A stretch of 64,000 bases of DNA from Proteus appendicitidis (GTDB taxonomy: Bacteria > Pseudomonadota > Gammaproteobacteria > Enterobacterales > Enterobacteriaceae): contig NZ_CP127389.1 in assembly GCF_030271835.1 (NCBI RefSeq), positions 1,090,001 through 1,154,000 of the forward strand. Direction: 5' to 3'. Of this stretch, positions 40,671-50,950 are shown one piece after another (position 1 is the first letter of the stretch; each line of letters begins with the position of its first letter). A program made the position numbers and the translations under genes. The notes below the pieces were generated by a model. The model worked only from the letters and a program-made list of their open reading frames with translations. It was not told the DNA's origin and made no database searches.

Positions 40671-40997
40671 TCAGCTCCAGAGTTTTTCAAGTTCGTACAT
40701 ACGGCGACTATCTTCTTGCATGACGTGTACCATGGCTTCACCAAGATCAACGACAATCCAGTCAGAAACGCCTTGTCCTTCAACACCTAAAGGTTGTAAT
40801 CCCGCTTCGCGGCAATCATCAACGAGATTATCTGCAACAGACATGAGGTGTCTGCTTGATGTGCCCGTACAAATAATCATGTAATCAGTTACACTTGATT
40901 TTCCGCGGACATCTAATGCAATAATGTCTTGAGCTTTAGAATCTTCAAGTTTATCAATAATAAATTGCTGTAATTCAGAACCTTGCAAAAGGATCAC
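40671..40997 (-). CDS. rsfS: Ribosomal silencing factor RsfS
   Basis: RsfS binds ribosomal protein L14 and blocks joining of the subunits under starvation. The 108-residue protein has the family core [27 protein letters not shown] and the C-terminal [16 protein letters not shown]. It heads the rsfS-rlmH-mrdA-mrdB-rlpA run. In E. coli nadD lies upstream with only cobC between; here a 1.27-kb segment with a plus-strand gene separates them. Confidence 0.96.
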   Translation of the reverse strand: MILLQGSELQQFIIDKLEDSKAQDIIALDVRGKSSVTDYMIICTGTSSRHLMSVADNLVDDCREAGLQPLGVEGQGVSDWIVVDLGEAMVHVMQEDSRRMYELEKLWS

Positions 40998-41036
40998 CTT
41001 TAATCTAATGAGTTAATTCAATCGAAAAATAACATA

Positions 41037-41162
41037 CTCGTGATACTTCAAGTTGCAGCGTTGTTGACTACATTTATTCGCACTAGTTATATACTTTGAT
41101 ATGCTCCTAGCGACTTACTCCATTTGTTGTCTAACTGCGCCTCAAATTATTTAGAATATGAA
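41037..41162. repeat. Degenerate enterobacterial palindromic repeat (YPAL/ERIC-like)
   Basis: The segment opens with ATACTTCAAGTTGCAG and closes with CAAATTATTTAGAATAT. These are the two ends of a roughly 125-bp palindromic intergenic element that I recall from Yersinia and Serratia. The middle TAGTTATATAC...GATATGCTCCTAG corresponds to its hairpin centre. The arms pair only imperfectly here, so it looks like an old copy. Identity is from memory of the consensus. Confidence 0.5.
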
Positions 41163-41368
41163 TGCTATTTTAAAGGAATTTATACCAATAAATCTATTTT
41201 ACTGGATGATTAATTCCAGTTAGCAATAACAAGAACATAAACCTCATTTTCTTGTTTTTCGACGTTTGATTTAGAAAAATTCATATATGCCCATTAACTG
41301 CGTCATAATAAATAACAAAAAGAAGGCAGATAAGAACTTTTCCGTTTAGACGACAGTTTTACCTTACA

Positions 41369-41384
41369 GTTCCCTTAAGGGAAC
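41369..41384. promoter_or_regulatory. Perfect 16-bp palindrome upstream of the DUF1722 gene
   Basis: GTTCCCTTAAGGGAAC is an exact inverted repeat, centred 136 bp before the gene start. It is a candidate operator or RNA hairpin; no regulator can be named. Confidence 0.5.
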
Positions 41385-41512
41385 AGAGGGTGAGAATAAC
41401 AGCTAAACCTCGTCTGTCAATGCTGATTAAATACCTAATTAGCGTGTTTTGACTTTGTTACGTTGAGATTATACAGACTAATACTCATACTTTTTAGTTA
41501 GAGAGAAAAAGA

Positions 41513-42259
41513 ATGGAAAGAAAAGAAAATTATCTCGGGCTATCTTCAGAAATTGTGAGTAACAACGATTGCCAATTACAAGAAAAGTTAGCATTACTTT
41601 GTCATGCCGTTAAAGATGAAAAAATAGGCATTATGCAGATAGATCTCCAAAACAGAGATCATCCGTTGCCGATTTATGGTTATATCGGAAAAGAAGGGGA
41701 CCGACTTGTTTCTCCATCAAATTTTATCTTACCTCAATTAAGCCTTGAGCAGCTTTTACAGCCTATTATTCTCGATCACTTTCTTACTCAATTCTTTACA
41801 CTATGCGATTATCAACAACAGGTTAATCAATCACTAAGTAAAGGGGCTTTGATTAAATTCCATAGTCGATATAAATATTTAGTTATGGCTTATTCACAAG
41901 TGGCTTATCGTGAATTAGGGCGTTATCTCGCTAATCTTTCTGATAAAACTTCCCTTGACGAAATTGCATCGACATATCAACAAAAGCTAATGAGGGCATT
42001 AAGCGTTGCTCCAAATCGAGAAGGGCAAACTAATGCATTAATGCATATGGCGGGGTATTTTAAGCGAGATCTGAGTTCGCAACAGAAACAAGAAATGTCA
42101 CAGACAATTTTGCTATATCGTCAAGGTGTAGTGCCTTTCTCTAAACCTTATGATTTACTCCAATATTGGTTAACTATTTATCCTGATGGCTATTTGATTA
42201 ATCAACGCTATTTTTCGCCTTATCCATCTGCTTTTAATTATTTAAGAGAACAACTTTAA
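41513..42259 (+). CDS. DUF1722 (YbgA-like) protein with N-terminal extension
   Basis: This 248-residue protein has a C-terminal part (about 89-245) that is clearly the YbgA/DUF1722 domain: SKGALIKFHSRYKYLVMAYSQ, NALMHMAGYFKRDLS and the end INQRYFSPYP match the E. coli YbgA layout. The domain is often linked to DNA photolyase genes or fused to DUF523; its function is unresolved. The first 88 residues do not look like DUF523 and I do not recognise them. No photolyase lies nearby. A purine-rich AGAGAG precedes the ATG. It is opposite in strand to both neighbours and splits the conserved rsfS-nadD order. Confidence 0.82.
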   Translation: MERKENYLGLSSEIVSNNDCQLQEKLALLCHAVKDEKIGIMQIDLQNRDHPLPIYGYIGKEGDRLVSPSNFILPQLSLEQLLQPIILDHFLTQFFTLCDYQQQVNQSLSKGALIKFHSRYKYLVMAYSQVAYRELGRYLANLSDKTSLDEIASTYQQKLMRALSVAPNREGQTNALMHMAGYFKRDLSSQQKQEMSQTILLYRQGVVPFSKPYDLLQYWLTIYPDGYLINQRYFSPYPSAFNYLREQL

Positions 42260-42269
42260 AAAGCATAGG

Positions 42270-42941
42270 TTATTTATAAAGTTGTTGTTGGCGAATATAG
42301 TTTTCAACGGAGCTGGGGAGTAAATCGCGGCAATCTAAACCTGCTTTGTGGCGCGCACGAATGTCTGTCGCTGAAATATTATAAAGTGGCGTGTCAGCGA
42401 GGAATATTTTACCTGCGGGTAAGCAATGAATATCTTCTTGCTGTTTGGTTTGGTGCTTTTCTAACCATGCTTGCATTTGCGCTGATCCAAAATGCGTTTG
42501 ATAGCCAGGACGAGCGCAAACTAATAAATGGCACACGTCTAATAAACTTTCCCATTTGTGCCATGTATTTATTGAAAGCAATGAATCTTGACCAATAATA
42601 AAGGCTAAAGGTTGTTTATCGCCAATTTCTTGTCTGAAGTCTTTTAATGTCTCTATGCTATAAGAGGGCGTTGGTTTTTCAAGCTCGCGGGTATCCACTT
42701 TAAAAGAAGAATATGGTTCGAGTGCGAGGCGTACCATTTCAAGACGTTGTTGAGAAGATGCCTCTGGTTGAGGGCGATGTGGCGGAATATTGTTAGGTAA
42801 CCAAATCACTTCTTTTAAACCAATTAATCCTGAAAGTGCTTCAACCGGACGCAAATGCCCATAATGAATAGGATCAAATGTACCACCATATAAAGCGATG
42901 GCTTGGTTAATTAAAGGTGTTGAGTGATTGGCTTTAGGCAT
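42270..42941 (-). CDS. nadD: Nicotinate-nucleotide adenylyltransferase NadD
   Basis: NadD makes nicotinate adenine dinucleotide from nicotinate mononucleotide and ATP in NAD synthesis. The 223-residue protein has the nucleotidyltransferase motif ALYGGTFDPIHYGHLRPV and the C-terminal ISATDIRARH motif. The start is placed at the ATG at 42941, which gives family length and overlaps the holA stop by 8 nt; a longer frame upstream would only reread holA sequence. It is the last gene of leuS-lptE-holA-nadD. Confidence 0.95.
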   Translation of the reverse strand: MPKANHSTPLINQAIALYGGTFDPIHYGHLRPVEALSGLIGLKEVIWLPNNIPPHRPQPEASSQQRLEMVRLALEPYSSFKVDTRELEKPTPSYSIETLKDFRQEIGDKQPLAFIIGQDSLLSINTWHKWESLLDVCHLLVCARPGYQTHFGSAQMQAWLEKHQTKQQEDIHCLPAGKIFLADTPLYNISATDIRARHKAGLDCRDLLPSSVENYIRQQQLYK

Positions 42942-43968
42942 GACTGACAAATCCTTCTGGTAATGCTTTTCCACAAAGTAATAAACCCAGAGCGCTAAGC
43001 GAGGGCCAAACTGTCTGTCCGTAATCTTGCTTAATTGTAATTTCAATTGTTGCAAGTAATCGTATTGCTGTCAGCAATTGATGTTCAGATAAGCGCTGTA
43101 GTGCTGCTGTGAATATTGGGCGTCGGTTTTGCCAAATTCGATGTTTATCAAAAATCGTTTTTAGCGAAGCTGTTTTAGATTCACGATGTAGCGTAATCAA
43201 CTGCATTAATTCACGTTGTAAAGTTCTGAGTAAAATAACAGGTTCAGAGTCTTCTCTTTTTAGTTGTTGCAAGATATGCCATGCACGTTGCGTTTTCCCT
43301 GCAAGTAATGCATCAACCCAGTGATAAGGGGTAAAATGTGACGCGTCATTGACCGCTGCTTCGACTCTTGGGAGTGTTAGCTTTCCGTCAGGGTACAATA
43401 GAGAAAGGCGCTCGATGGCTTGTGCTAGTGCGAGTAAATTCCCTTCATAACAGTAGCAAAGTAATTGATTACCTTGTTCATCCAGCGCTAACCCTTTTTG
43501 TTTTGCTCGACGCGCAACCCAATTAGGCAATTTATCAAGCTCCGGTGTCAGGCAAGAAACATAGGTTCCATGTTGGCTTAATGTTTTAAACCATTCACTG
43601 TTTTCTTGCGCTTTGGTGAGTTTATTGCCACGTAAAATCAACAATAAATCTTGATGCAATTCTTGAGATAGGCGAGTGAGTTTCTCTGACATCACTGCAT
43701 TGGGGCCATTTTCAGGTAAATGCAGTAAAAGAGATTGTCTTTGAGAAAAAAGGCTTAGCGATTGACAAAGCGAGTAAATTTCATTCCAGTCCGTATTATT
43801 ATCAAGGGTAAATTGATAATGCTCGATAAATCCTTGGGATTTAGCTACGGATTGAATAGCATCTTGAGACTCTTGGAGTAACAGCGGTTCATTACCCCAG
43901 AGTAGGTAACTTTGGCGCAGCCCCTCTTGGAGCTGCGCATTCAGTTGTTCTGGATATAAGCGGATCAT
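42934..43968 (-). CDS. holA: DNA polymerase III delta subunit HolA
   Basis: HolA is the clamp-opening subunit of the replicative clamp loader. The 344-residue protein matches E. coli delta (343): N-terminal MIRLYPEQLNAQLQEGLRQSY, the RecA-like first domain with YLLWGNEPLLLQES, and the C-terminal collar domain (QTVWPSLSALGLLLCGK). It overlaps lptE upstream by four bases (ATGA) and nadD downstream by eight, so the three are translationally coupled. Confidence 0.96.
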   Translation of the reverse strand: MIRLYPEQLNAQLQEGLRQSYLLWGNEPLLLQESQDAIQSVAKSQGFIEHYQFTLDNNTDWNEIYSLCQSLSLFSQRQSLLLHLPENGPNAVMSEKLTRLSQELHQDLLLILRGNKLTKAQENSEWFKTLSQHGTYVSCLTPELDKLPNWVARRAKQKGLALDEQGNQLLCYCYEGNLLALAQAIERLSLLYPDGKLTLPRVEAAVNDASHFTPYHWVDALLAGKTQRAWHILQQLKREDSEPVILLRTLQRELMQLITLHRESKTASLKTIFDKHRIWQNRRPIFTAALQRLSEHQLLTAIRLLATIEITIKQDYGQTVWPSLSALGLLLCGKALPEGFVSHA

Positions 43969-44513
43969 TTGGCTGGTGAGATTATCTGTTTTGCCTGCTC
44001 AGCTTGTGCGGTTTTTTGGCGTTCAGCGTTATGAACAACCAATAATTTACGCACTAATATTGCTGTCGCTTGTTCACGCATCTCTTGCTTGATAATGTCA
44101 TTTTCAGCATCTTTCGCTAATGCTTCTAATGGGTTATCGAAGAATGGGCGTGAAACCTGTGATGAAATTGGGTAAATCGTACCATCAGGCATAATCACTT
44201 GTGCATCAAGCACAAATGTTAACTGACGTTCTGCTGATTTACCGTCTTGATACACAGAGACGGTCTCTTTACTTTCTGATGAACCAATAATTTTAAGAAT
44301 AGGGATATTGGCTGTTGGATTTTCAACAAGCTGAACACCACTAAGTCTAAGTTGTTGACGCATTATACGAGATAATGGGCCATAAGGGTCACCAGAGCTA
44401 AGATAAAGCGTTTTTAATTCTGCTGGAACCTGAGTTTTACCTTGAAGGTGAAAACCACAGCCAGCGGTGATTAACACCGCTAAACCGAAAAATAGCGAAA
44501 GTAGATATCGCAC
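43965..44513 (-). CDS. lptE: LPS-assembly lipoprotein LptE
   Basis: LptE plugs the LptD barrel in the outer membrane and helps insert lipopolysaccharide. The 182-residue precursor has the lipobox TAGC (C19). It is followed by GFHLQGKTQVPAELKTLYLSSGDPYGPLSRIMRQQLRLSGV, and positions up to about 155 match the family. The C-terminal tail (RQKTAQAEQAKQIISPAK) is variable. It lies 12 nt after leuS and overlaps holA. Confidence 0.95.
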   Translation of the reverse strand: MRYLLSLFFGLAVLITAGCGFHLQGKTQVPAELKTLYLSSGDPYGPLSRIMRQQLRLSGVQLVENPTANIPILKIIGSSESKETVSVYQDGKSAERQLTFVLDAQVIMPDGTIYPISSQVSRPFFDNPLEALAKDAENDIIKQEMREQATAILVRKLLVVHNAERQKTAQAEQAKQIISPAK

Positions 44514-44525
44514 TAGGCCTCCTTA

Positions 44526-47108
44526 TCAGCCAACAACCATGTTCAGTAATTTTCCTGGAACATAGATGACTTTACGAATAGTCACATCTTCCAAGTATTT
44601 AGCAACACTGTACTCTTTTGTCGCCATTTCCTGAACATATTCTTTTTCTGAATTAGCCGGAACAGTGACTCGACCACGCACTTTACCATTCACTTGAACG
44701 ATGATCAGTTTGGTGTCATCGACCATTGCTTCTTCATCAGCAACCGGCCATGGTGCAACATCAACGTCCTCTTTTCCACCTAATGCTTGCCACATAACGA
44801 AACATGCATGAGGGATGATTGGAGAAAGCATACGAACAATAGCTTCTAATGCTTCTTGCATTAAAGCACGATCTTGCTCTGTTTCTTGTGTTGCACGAGT
44901 TAATTTATTCATTAACTCCATAATGGCGGCAATCGCGGTGTTAAAGGCTAAACGACGACCTACGTCATCAGATACTTTCGCAATTGTTTTATGTAAGTCA
45001 CGACGTAAATCTTTTTGTTCTTCTGTCAGTGCAGAAAGATCAAGAGGCTGTGTCGCTCCTTTTTGAGAGTGTTCGTGAACTAAACGCCATAAACGACGTA
45101 AGAAACGGTTTGCACCTTCAACGCTAGATTCCTGCCATTCCAGTGTTAATTCTGGTGGAGCAGCAAACATCATAAATAAACGAACGGTATCTGCACCATA
45201 ACGTTCAACCATCGTTTGTGGGTCGATACCGTTATTTTTAGATTTAGACATTTTGCTCATGCCAGCATAAGTCAATTCATGACCTTCGCTGTCAGTCGCT
45301 TTAATGATGCGATTTTTCTCATCACGTTCAACAATAGCTTCAGCAGGAGATACCCAATGGCGAGCGCCATCTTCACCCGTGTGATAGAACGCATCCGCTA
45401 ATACCATGCCTTGACACAGTAAGCGTTTTGCAGGTTCATCAGAGTTTACTAAACCAGCATCACGCATCAGCTTATGGAAGAAGCGGAAATACATTAAGTG
45501 CATGATTGCGTGTTCAATACCACCGATATACCAGTCAACTGGTAACCAATAGTTAGCGGCTTTCGGATCTAACATGCCTTTATCGTAATCAGGGCAGGTA
45601 TAACGAGCGTAATACCAAGAAGATTCCATAAAGGTGTCAAAAGTATCTGTTTCACGCAGCGCTGGCTGACCATTGATTGTGGTTTTTGCCCACTCAGGAT
45701 CTGCTTTGATTGGGCTGGTGATCCCGTCCATTTTTACATCTTCTGGCAGGATAACAGGGAGTTGATCTTCAGGAACAGGAACAACAGTACCGTCTTCTAA
45801 AGTCGCCATTGGAATTGGCGCACCCCAGTAACGTTGACGAGAAACCCCCCAGTCACGTAAACGGTAGTTAACTTTGCGCTCACCAACACCCATTTGTGCC
45901 AGTTTATCTGCAATTGCATTAAAGCCAGCTTGGTTGTCTAATCCAGAGAATTCACCAGAGTTAATCAGGCTATTTTTTTCGGTTAATGCACCTTCAGATA
46001 AGTCAGGTTGATTACCTTCGGCATCCGCAATAACAGCTTTAATAGGTAAATTGTATTTAGTTGCAAATTCCCAGTCACGTTCATCATGACCTGGAACCGC
46101 CATTACAGCACCTGTGCCGTATTCCATTAATACAAAGTTAGCAACCCAAATAGCGACTTTCTCTTTAGTCAATGGATGAATAGCATAAAGACCTGTTGCA
46201 ATCCCTTTTTTCTCCATTGTTGCCATATCGGCTTCTGCCATTTTCATGTTACGGCATTCATCAATGAAGTGTTGAACTTCAGGATTATTTTGAGCAGCTT
46301 TTTGTGCTAATGGGTGACCTGCTGCAACGGCAACATAAGTGACACCCATAAATGTATCAGGACGCGTTGTATAAACGGTCATTGTGTCGTTGCTGTCAGC
46401 AACATCAAATTTAATTTCGACGCCTTCAGAACGACCAATCCAGTTACGTTGCATGGTCTTAACTTGTTCAGGCCATTCATCTAACGTATCTAAATCGTTT
46501 AACAGCTCTTCTGCATATTCGGTAATTTTGATAAACCACTGTGGAATTTCTTTACGCTCAACAGGGGTATCACAACGCCAGCAGCAGCCATCGATAACTT
46601 GTTCGTTGGCTAAAACTGTTAAGTCGTGTGGGCACCAGTTAACCGCAGAGGTTTTTTTATAAACTAAGCCTTTTTCATATAACTTAGTAAAGAACCATTG
46701 TTCCCAGCGATAATATTCTGGTGTGCAGGTAGTGACTTCACGATCCCAATCGTAACCAAAACCTAGTTTTTTTAACTGGTTTTTCATGTAATTGATGTTT
46801 TCGTAAGTCCATGGTGCAGGGGCTGTTTTATTTTTTACTGCGGCACCTTCTGCGGGTAAACCAAACGCATCCCAACCAATAGGTTGTAAGACGTTTTTAC
46901 CTAGCATACGTTGATAACGGGAAATCACGTCACCAATGGTGTAGTTACGGACGTGTCCCATGTGTAGTCGGCCAGAAGGATAAGGTAGCATTGACAGGCA
47001 GTAATATTTTTCTTTGTTATTATCTTCTGTCACTTTAAATGTATTGTTCTTTTCCCAGTGTTCCTGGATAGTTTGCTCTATATCTTCGGGACGATATTGT
47101 TCTTGCAT
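44526..47108 (-). CDS. leuS: Leucyl-tRNA synthetase
   Basis: LeuS charges tRNA-Leu with leucine and edits mischarged products. The 860-residue protein (same length as E. coli) has the HIGH motif as HMGH in [15 protein letters not shown], a large CP1 editing insertion (about residues 225-415, with [14 protein letters not shown]), and KMSKS in [12 protein letters not shown]. An anticodon-binding C-terminal domain ends in GKLLNMVVG. It heads the leuS-lptE-holA-nadD operon. Confidence 0.98.
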   Translation of the reverse strand: MQEQYRPEDIEQTIQEHWEKNNTFKVTEDNNKEKYYCLSMLPYPSGRLHMGHVRNYTIGDVISRYQRMLGKNVLQPIGWDAFGLPAEGAAVKNKTAPAPWTYENINYMKNQLKKLGFGYDWDREVTTCTPEYYRWEQWFFTKLYEKGLVYKKTSAVNWCPHDLTVLANEQVIDGCCWRCDTPVERKEIPQWFIKITEYAEELLNDLDTLDEWPEQVKTMQRNWIGRSEGVEIKFDVADSNDTMTVYTTRPDTFMGVTYVAVAAGHPLAQKAAQNNPEVQHFIDECRNMKMAEADMATMEKKGIATGLYAIHPLTKEKVAIWVANFVLMEYGTGAVMAVPGHDERDWEFATKYNLPIKAVIADAEGNQPDLSEGALTEKNSLINSGEFSGLDNQAGFNAIADKLAQMGVGERKVNYRLRDWGVSRQRYWGAPIPMATLEDGTVVPVPEDQLPVILPEDVKMDGITSPIKADPEWAKTTINGQPALRETDTFDTFMESSWYYARYTCPDYDKGMLDPKAANYWLPVDWYIGGIEHAIMHLMYFRFFHKLMRDAGLVNSDEPAKRLLCQGMVLADAFYHTGEDGARHWVSPAEAIVERDEKNRIIKATDSEGHELTYAGMSKMSKSKNNGIDPQTMVERYGADTVRLFMMFAAPPELTLEWQESSVEGANRFLRRLWRLVHEHSQKGATQPLDLSALTEEQKDLRRDLHKTIAKVSDDVGRRLAFNTAIAAIMELMNKLTRATQETEQDRALMQEALEAIVRMLSPIIPHACFVMWQALGGKEDVDVAPWPVADEEAMVDDTKLIIVQVNGKVRGRVTVPANSEKEYVQEMATKEYSVAKYLEDVTIRKVIYVPGKLLNMVVG

Positions 47109-47434
47109 GGCACCGATAATCCTATGGTGAATTAATGGCTACCGGAGGGTAACCGCTATTATGAAATTAAGACTTGCATAGCATAGCTGATTTTGTCTAA
47201 TAGCCACAACTATTGATCTCAATGAAAGCCACTGTTTGCATAACTTTTTCAACATAATTGCGAGATATCTTGGAAAGAGCTAAGGCAAAAAGATAATAAA
47301 TGCGTATTTCCTGAAAAAATACTAGTGATATTGCGAAAAAAGAAGATTATTTGATATTTAATTGCGAGGTTAATCGAAATTATTATTTTGAGCTGACGTG
47401 CCAAAAAAGCACGTCAGCAGAGGGGATGTGGGAA
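47109..47434. other. Intergenic region between gltL and leuS
   Basis: This 326-bp region contains the leuS promoter and, near gltL, a terminator hairpin (47391-47419). No further gene is seen. Confidence 0.6.
47391..47419 (-). terminator. Hairpin after gltL
   Basis: GCTGACGTGC (47392-47401) pairs with GCACGTCAGC (47409-47418) over 10 bp around a loop of seven bases. The tract after it on the minus strand is TCAAAATAATAA, weak in T, so it may be a stabilising 3' structure rather than a strong terminator. Confidence 0.65.
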
Positions 47435-48160
47435 TTAGTGTAGAATTTTAGCGAGGAAATCTTTTGCTCGTGCTGATTTTGGATTATCAAAAAAGTCATT
47501 TTTAGGTCTATCTTCCACAATTCGACCTTCGTCCATAAAAATAATACGGTCAGCAACTTTTTTAGCAAACCCCATCTCATGGGTTACTACCATCATCGTC
47601 ATACCTTCATTTGCAAGCTCTACCATTACATCAAGTACTTCATTAATCATTTCAGGATCAAGCGCTGATGTCGGTTCATCAAATAACATTGCAATCGGGT
47701 CCATACATAATGCGCGAGCGATAGCTACACGTTGTTGTTGACCACCTGAAAGCTGTGCTGGATATTTGTTAGCATGGCTTGCTAATCCTACTCGCTCTAA
47801 TAGCTTTAACCCTTTCTCTTTTGCGGCTCCTTTCTCTCTATTAAGCACTTTAACTTGCGCCAGTGTAAGATTTTCAATAATAGAGAGGTGAGGGAAGAGT
47901 TCAAAATGTTGGAATACCATACCCACTTTTGCTCGTAATTTGGCAAGATCAGTATGCTTGTCATTGACTTTGATTTCATTAACAAGGATCTCGCCTTGTT
48001 GTATAGGTTCTAAGCCATTTACTGTTTTGATCAGTGTTGATTTACCTGATCCAGAAGGTCCACAGACAACAACAACTTCCCCCTTTTTAACTTCAGTGGA
48101 ACATTCAGTCAGTACTTGAAACTGACCATACCATTTGGATACGTCTTTTAGGGAAATCAT
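47435..48160 (-). CDS. gltL: Glutamate/aspartate ABC transporter ATPase GltL
   Basis: GltL is the ATPase of the GltIJKL glutamate/aspartate importer. The 241-residue protein has Walker [11 protein letters not shown]-loop [11 protein letters not shown], signature [15 protein letters not shown], Walker [14 protein letters not shown] and the H-loop VVTHEMGFA. Its ATG abuts the gltK stop codon directly. Confidence 0.97.
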   Translation of the reverse strand: MISLKDVSKWYGQFQVLTECSTEVKKGEVVVVCGPSGSGKSTLIKTVNGLEPIQQGEILVNEIKVNDKHTDLAKLRAKVGMVFQHFELFPHLSIIENLTLAQVKVLNREKGAAKEKGLKLLERVGLASHANKYPAQLSGGQQQRVAIARALCMDPIAMLFDEPTSALDPEMINEVLDVMVELANEGMTMMVVTHEMGFAKKVADRIIFMDEGRIVEDRPKNDFFDNPKSARAKDFLAKILH

Positions 48161-48835
48161 CTAGGTAGTCCTTTTTTTAAGAAAGTTTACTAACATCGAA
48201 GCAGCGAAGCTAATAACAAAATAAACAAAACCAGCAAAGAGGATCATTTCAACTTGTGTTCCATCTCGTTCTCCAATATTTGCCGCTGTTCTGAAAAAGT
48301 CAGTAAGACTTAAAACGTAAACTAAGGATGTATCTTGGAATAATACAATTCCTTGAGTCAGTAAAAGCGGGATCATGGCTCGAAAGGCTTGAGGTAGGAT
48401 CACTAAACGCATGGTTTGTGATTTGGTCATACCTAACGCGAGTGAGGCTGAAAATTGTCCTTTGCTAACACTTTGAATACCTGCTCTTATAATTTCAGAG
48501 TAATAAGCTGCTTCAAATAAAGAGAACGCTATCATTGCTGAAATTAAACGGATATCACTTTTCGGTGAAAGCCCTAGAACATTTTGTAATATGTTAGGCA
48601 CAATTAAATAAAACCACAGCAATACCATGACTAATGGAATAGAACGGAAAGTATTAACATAAGCGGCTGCAAACCAGCTAATAGGCTTAAAGGTAGATAG
48701 GCGCATAACAGCAAGCACCGTTCCCCATAAAATACCAACCACAATAGCAGTGATAGTAATTTTTAGTGTGATAGCCATACCATCAACTAAAAATGGTAGG
48801 CTTGGAACAACAGAACTCCAGTCAAATTCGTACAT
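48161..48835 (-). CDS. gltK: Glutamate/aspartate ABC transporter permease GltK
   Basis: GltK is one of two inner-membrane permease subunits. The 224-residue protein is of the HisM/GlnP class with several helices and the coupling-loop segment [22 protein letters not shown]. Its first base overlaps the last base of the gltJ stop (TAATG). Confidence 0.97.
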   Translation of the reverse strand: MYEFDWSSVVPSLPFLVDGMAITLKITITAIVVGILWGTVLAVMRLSTFKPISWFAAAYVNTFRSIPLVMVLLWFYLIVPNILQNVLGLSPKSDIRLISAMIAFSLFEAAYYSEIIRAGIQSVSKGQFSASLALGMTKSQTMRLVILPQAFRAMIPLLLTQGIVLFQDTSLVYVLSLTDFFRTAANIGERDGTQVEMILFAGFVYFVISFAASMLVNFLKKRTT

Positions 48836-49575
48836 TATTGACCTCCTGTTGTGCCGGGTAAGCGGACGCGTTTTTCAAGCCAATGCATTATTAGCATAAT
48901 AATGACATTGATAAATACATAGGCCAGTGTGATTGCAGTGAATGACTCATACGCTTTTGCTGAATAATCGAGGAGTTTATTCGCTTGTGCTGCCATATCA
49001 ATAAGACCGATAGTAGAGGCAATCGCAGAGTTTTTCACGAGATTGAGCATTTCGGATGTCATTGGTGGAATAATGACTCGGTATGCATTGGGTAATAAAA
49101 CATAACGATAAGTTTGGGGTAAGGTTAAGCCCAGTGCTAAGCCTGCCGCTTTTTGACCACGGGGTAAGGAGTTTATTGCGGCTCTAACTTGTTCACACAT
49201 ACGCGCTGCGGTAAATAAACCTAAGCAGAGTGCTGATGAGACAAAAAATTGCACATTTGGCGCTAAGTCCATTTTAAACCAATCGCCAATAGATTGAGGT
49301 AATAGTTCAGGAATGACGAGATACCACGTAAAGAACTGAACAATAAGTGGTACGTTACGAAATAACTCAACATAAACAGTGCCTAAGCTTGAAAGCCAGC
49401 GATTAGGTACTGTACGTAAAATTCCGAATAAAGAACCGACAAGAAAGGCAATAACCCAAGCGCATAAAGATAAGGCAATGGTGACTTGAAAGCCAGAAAT
49501 TAGCCATCCTAAGTATGTGGTGTTTCCGAAAGGGGCTTCTTGGAAGAATATCCCCCAATCCCAATCAATCGACAT
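48835..49575 (-). CDS. gltJ: Glutamate/aspartate ABC transporter permease GltJ
   Basis: GltJ is the second permease subunit. The 246-residue protein begins [24 protein letters not shown] as in E. coli. The ATG at 49575 is fixed by GGAGG upstream; a longer frame starting 18 codons earlier lacks homology. The coupling loop reads [24 protein letters not shown]. The gene lies 116 nt after gltI, separated by an internal terminator, a common arrangement that gives more binding protein than permease. Confidence 0.97.
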   Translation of the reverse strand: MSIDWDWGIFFQEAPFGNTTYLGWLISGFQVTIALSLCAWVIAFLVGSLFGILRTVPNRWLSSLGTVYVELFRNVPLIVQFFTWYLVIPELLPQSIGDWFKMDLAPNVQFFVSSALCLGLFTAARMCEQVRAAINSLPRGQKAAGLALGLTLPQTYRYVLLPNAYRVIIPPMTSEMLNLVKNSAIASTIGLIDMAAQANKLLDYSAKAYESFTAITLAYVFINVIIMLIMHWLEKRVRLPGTTGGQ

Positions 49576-49589
49576 GATTTCACCTCCGG

Positions 49590-49620
49590 TGAAAAAAGAG
49601 GGGCAGGGAACGGCTGCCCC
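49590..49620 (-). terminator. Internal terminator between gltI and gltJ
   Basis: GGGGCAG / CTGCCCC (49600-49606 with 49614-49620) is followed on the minus strand by CTCTTTTTTC. In E. coli and Salmonella the corresponding segment yields the small RNA SroC; whether this one does cannot be seen from sequence. Confidence 0.82.
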
Positions 49621-49691
49621 AAACTTCACTGATCTGTCTGTCCAACAGATACTTTATAATTATGTATTTTGCATCAACTGCTTATGTGTTT

Positions 49692-50585
49692 TTAATTCAA
49701 AGCTTTATCATTTGGTGATGCAAATAATGCTTTCATTTCATCAGAGATAGTGAATTCTAAGTTAAGATTTTTAGGTGGGATTGGTGCATTAAACCAGCGA
49801 TTAAACGATTTTTCTGCTTCACCTGATTTTTGCGCTTTAGCGATGGTTTCATCAATTAACGCTTTGAATTGAGCGTCATCTTTACGCAACATACAGCCAT
49901 AAGCTTCTTCAGATTGTGGGGTTCCTACAATTTCCCACTCACCCGGTTTTTTCGCTTTAGCTCGCTCACCAGCCAGTAATGCGTCATCCATCATAAAGGC
50001 AACAGCACGGCCTGATTCAAGTGTACGGAATGAGTCTCCATGATCTTTTGCGCTGATAATGCGCATATTCATCTTTTTCTCATCATTGAGTTTGTTGAGT
50101 AACATTTCAGACGTTGTTCCTGATGTTACGACAACGTTTTTACCTGACAAATCAGCAAAATCTTTAATTCCACTGTCTTTTTTCGTCAGTAAACGTGTAC
50201 CTACGATGAAAATCGTATTAGAGAAGCTAGCTTGTTGCTGACGAGCTTCATTGTTGGTTGTTGAACCACACTCAAAATCAAATGTGCCATTTTGTAATAA
50301 TGGAATGCGATTCTGAGAAGTAATAGGAATGAGGCGAACTTGTAAGTTTGGTTTGCCTATTTTGTCTTTTACTGCCTGCACAATTAGGTTGGAATAGTCT
50401 TGAGAATAGCCAACCACTTTTTGTTGATTATCATAGTAAGAGAAAGGAACAGAGGACTCTCTGTGTCCAACAATAATAATATCGTTATCATTGATTTTCT
50501 TTAAGGTTCCAGTGAGTTCTTCTGCCTGCACTGCTGCTGCAGCCCCTAAGATCATTAATGATAATGCTAGTTTACGCATGCGCAT
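49692..50585 (-). CDS. gltI: Glutamate/aspartate periplasmic binding protein GltI
   Basis: GltI is the periplasmic substrate receptor of the importer. The 297-residue precursor has a signal peptide ending VQA-EELTG near residue 21 and the solute-binding protein family 3 segments VGHRESSVPFSYYDNQQKVVGYSQDY and DFECGSTTN. A Cys pair (GSTTN Cys and YGCMLRK) probably forms the family disulfide. The first of two nearby ATG codons is best spaced from AGGAG. Confidence 0.96.
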   Translation of the reverse strand: MRMRKLALSLMILGAAAAVQAEELTGTLKKINDNDIIIVGHRESSVPFSYYDNQQKVVGYSQDYSNLIVQAVKDKIGKPNLQVRLIPITSQNRIPLLQNGTFDFECGSTTNNEARQQQASFSNTIFIVGTRLLTKKDSGIKDFADLSGKNVVVTSGTTSEMLLNKLNDEKKMNMRIISAKDHGDSFRTLESGRAVAFMMDDALLAGERAKAKKPGEWEIVGTPQSEEAYGCMLRKDDAQFKALIDETIAKAQKSGEAEKSFNRWFNAPIPPKNLNLEFTISDEMKALFASPNDKALN

Positions 50586-50950
50586 AATAACTCCTGTCGT
50601 GGTGATAATTGATATTGGTGTTTTGCTTTGTGTTACTTTTTTGTTTTAATTTGTTTTGGTAATGTTAATAGATAGAACAAATAACATACTGTTGTGAAGT
50701 GCAATTTGTGAAATACGAGAGGTATCTCCCAATAAAAGAATGAAATCAAATATAGTTGATTATTTTTTTGGAAGTTGTTTTCAATATTTAAAATTATTGT
50801 AGTAGAAACCCTATAGAAATAAAGGTTAAAAATGAAAATTTGAGATAATGCGAAAAATAAACTAAACAGGGATTTGTAAAGTTTGTCTTAAGGAGTTGTT
50901 TGTCTGTGGATTACCGTTAAGATAGCGAGTCATATTGATGAGGAACATCT
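50586..50950. other. Divergent promoter region gltI / scsA
   Basis: This is a 365-bp AT-rich region without coding frames. It should contain the promoters of gltI (minus) and scsABCD (plus). No operator could be assigned by eye. Confidence 0.55.

Larger units (their letters stand above)
40998..41512. other. Intergenic region with repeat and palindrome upstream of the DUF1722 gene
   Basis: This 515-bp segment holds a degenerate palindromic repeat (41037-41162) and the perfect palindrome at 41369-41384. It should also contain divergent promoters for rsfS and the DUF1722 gene. No further coding frame is supported. Confidence 0.6.
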
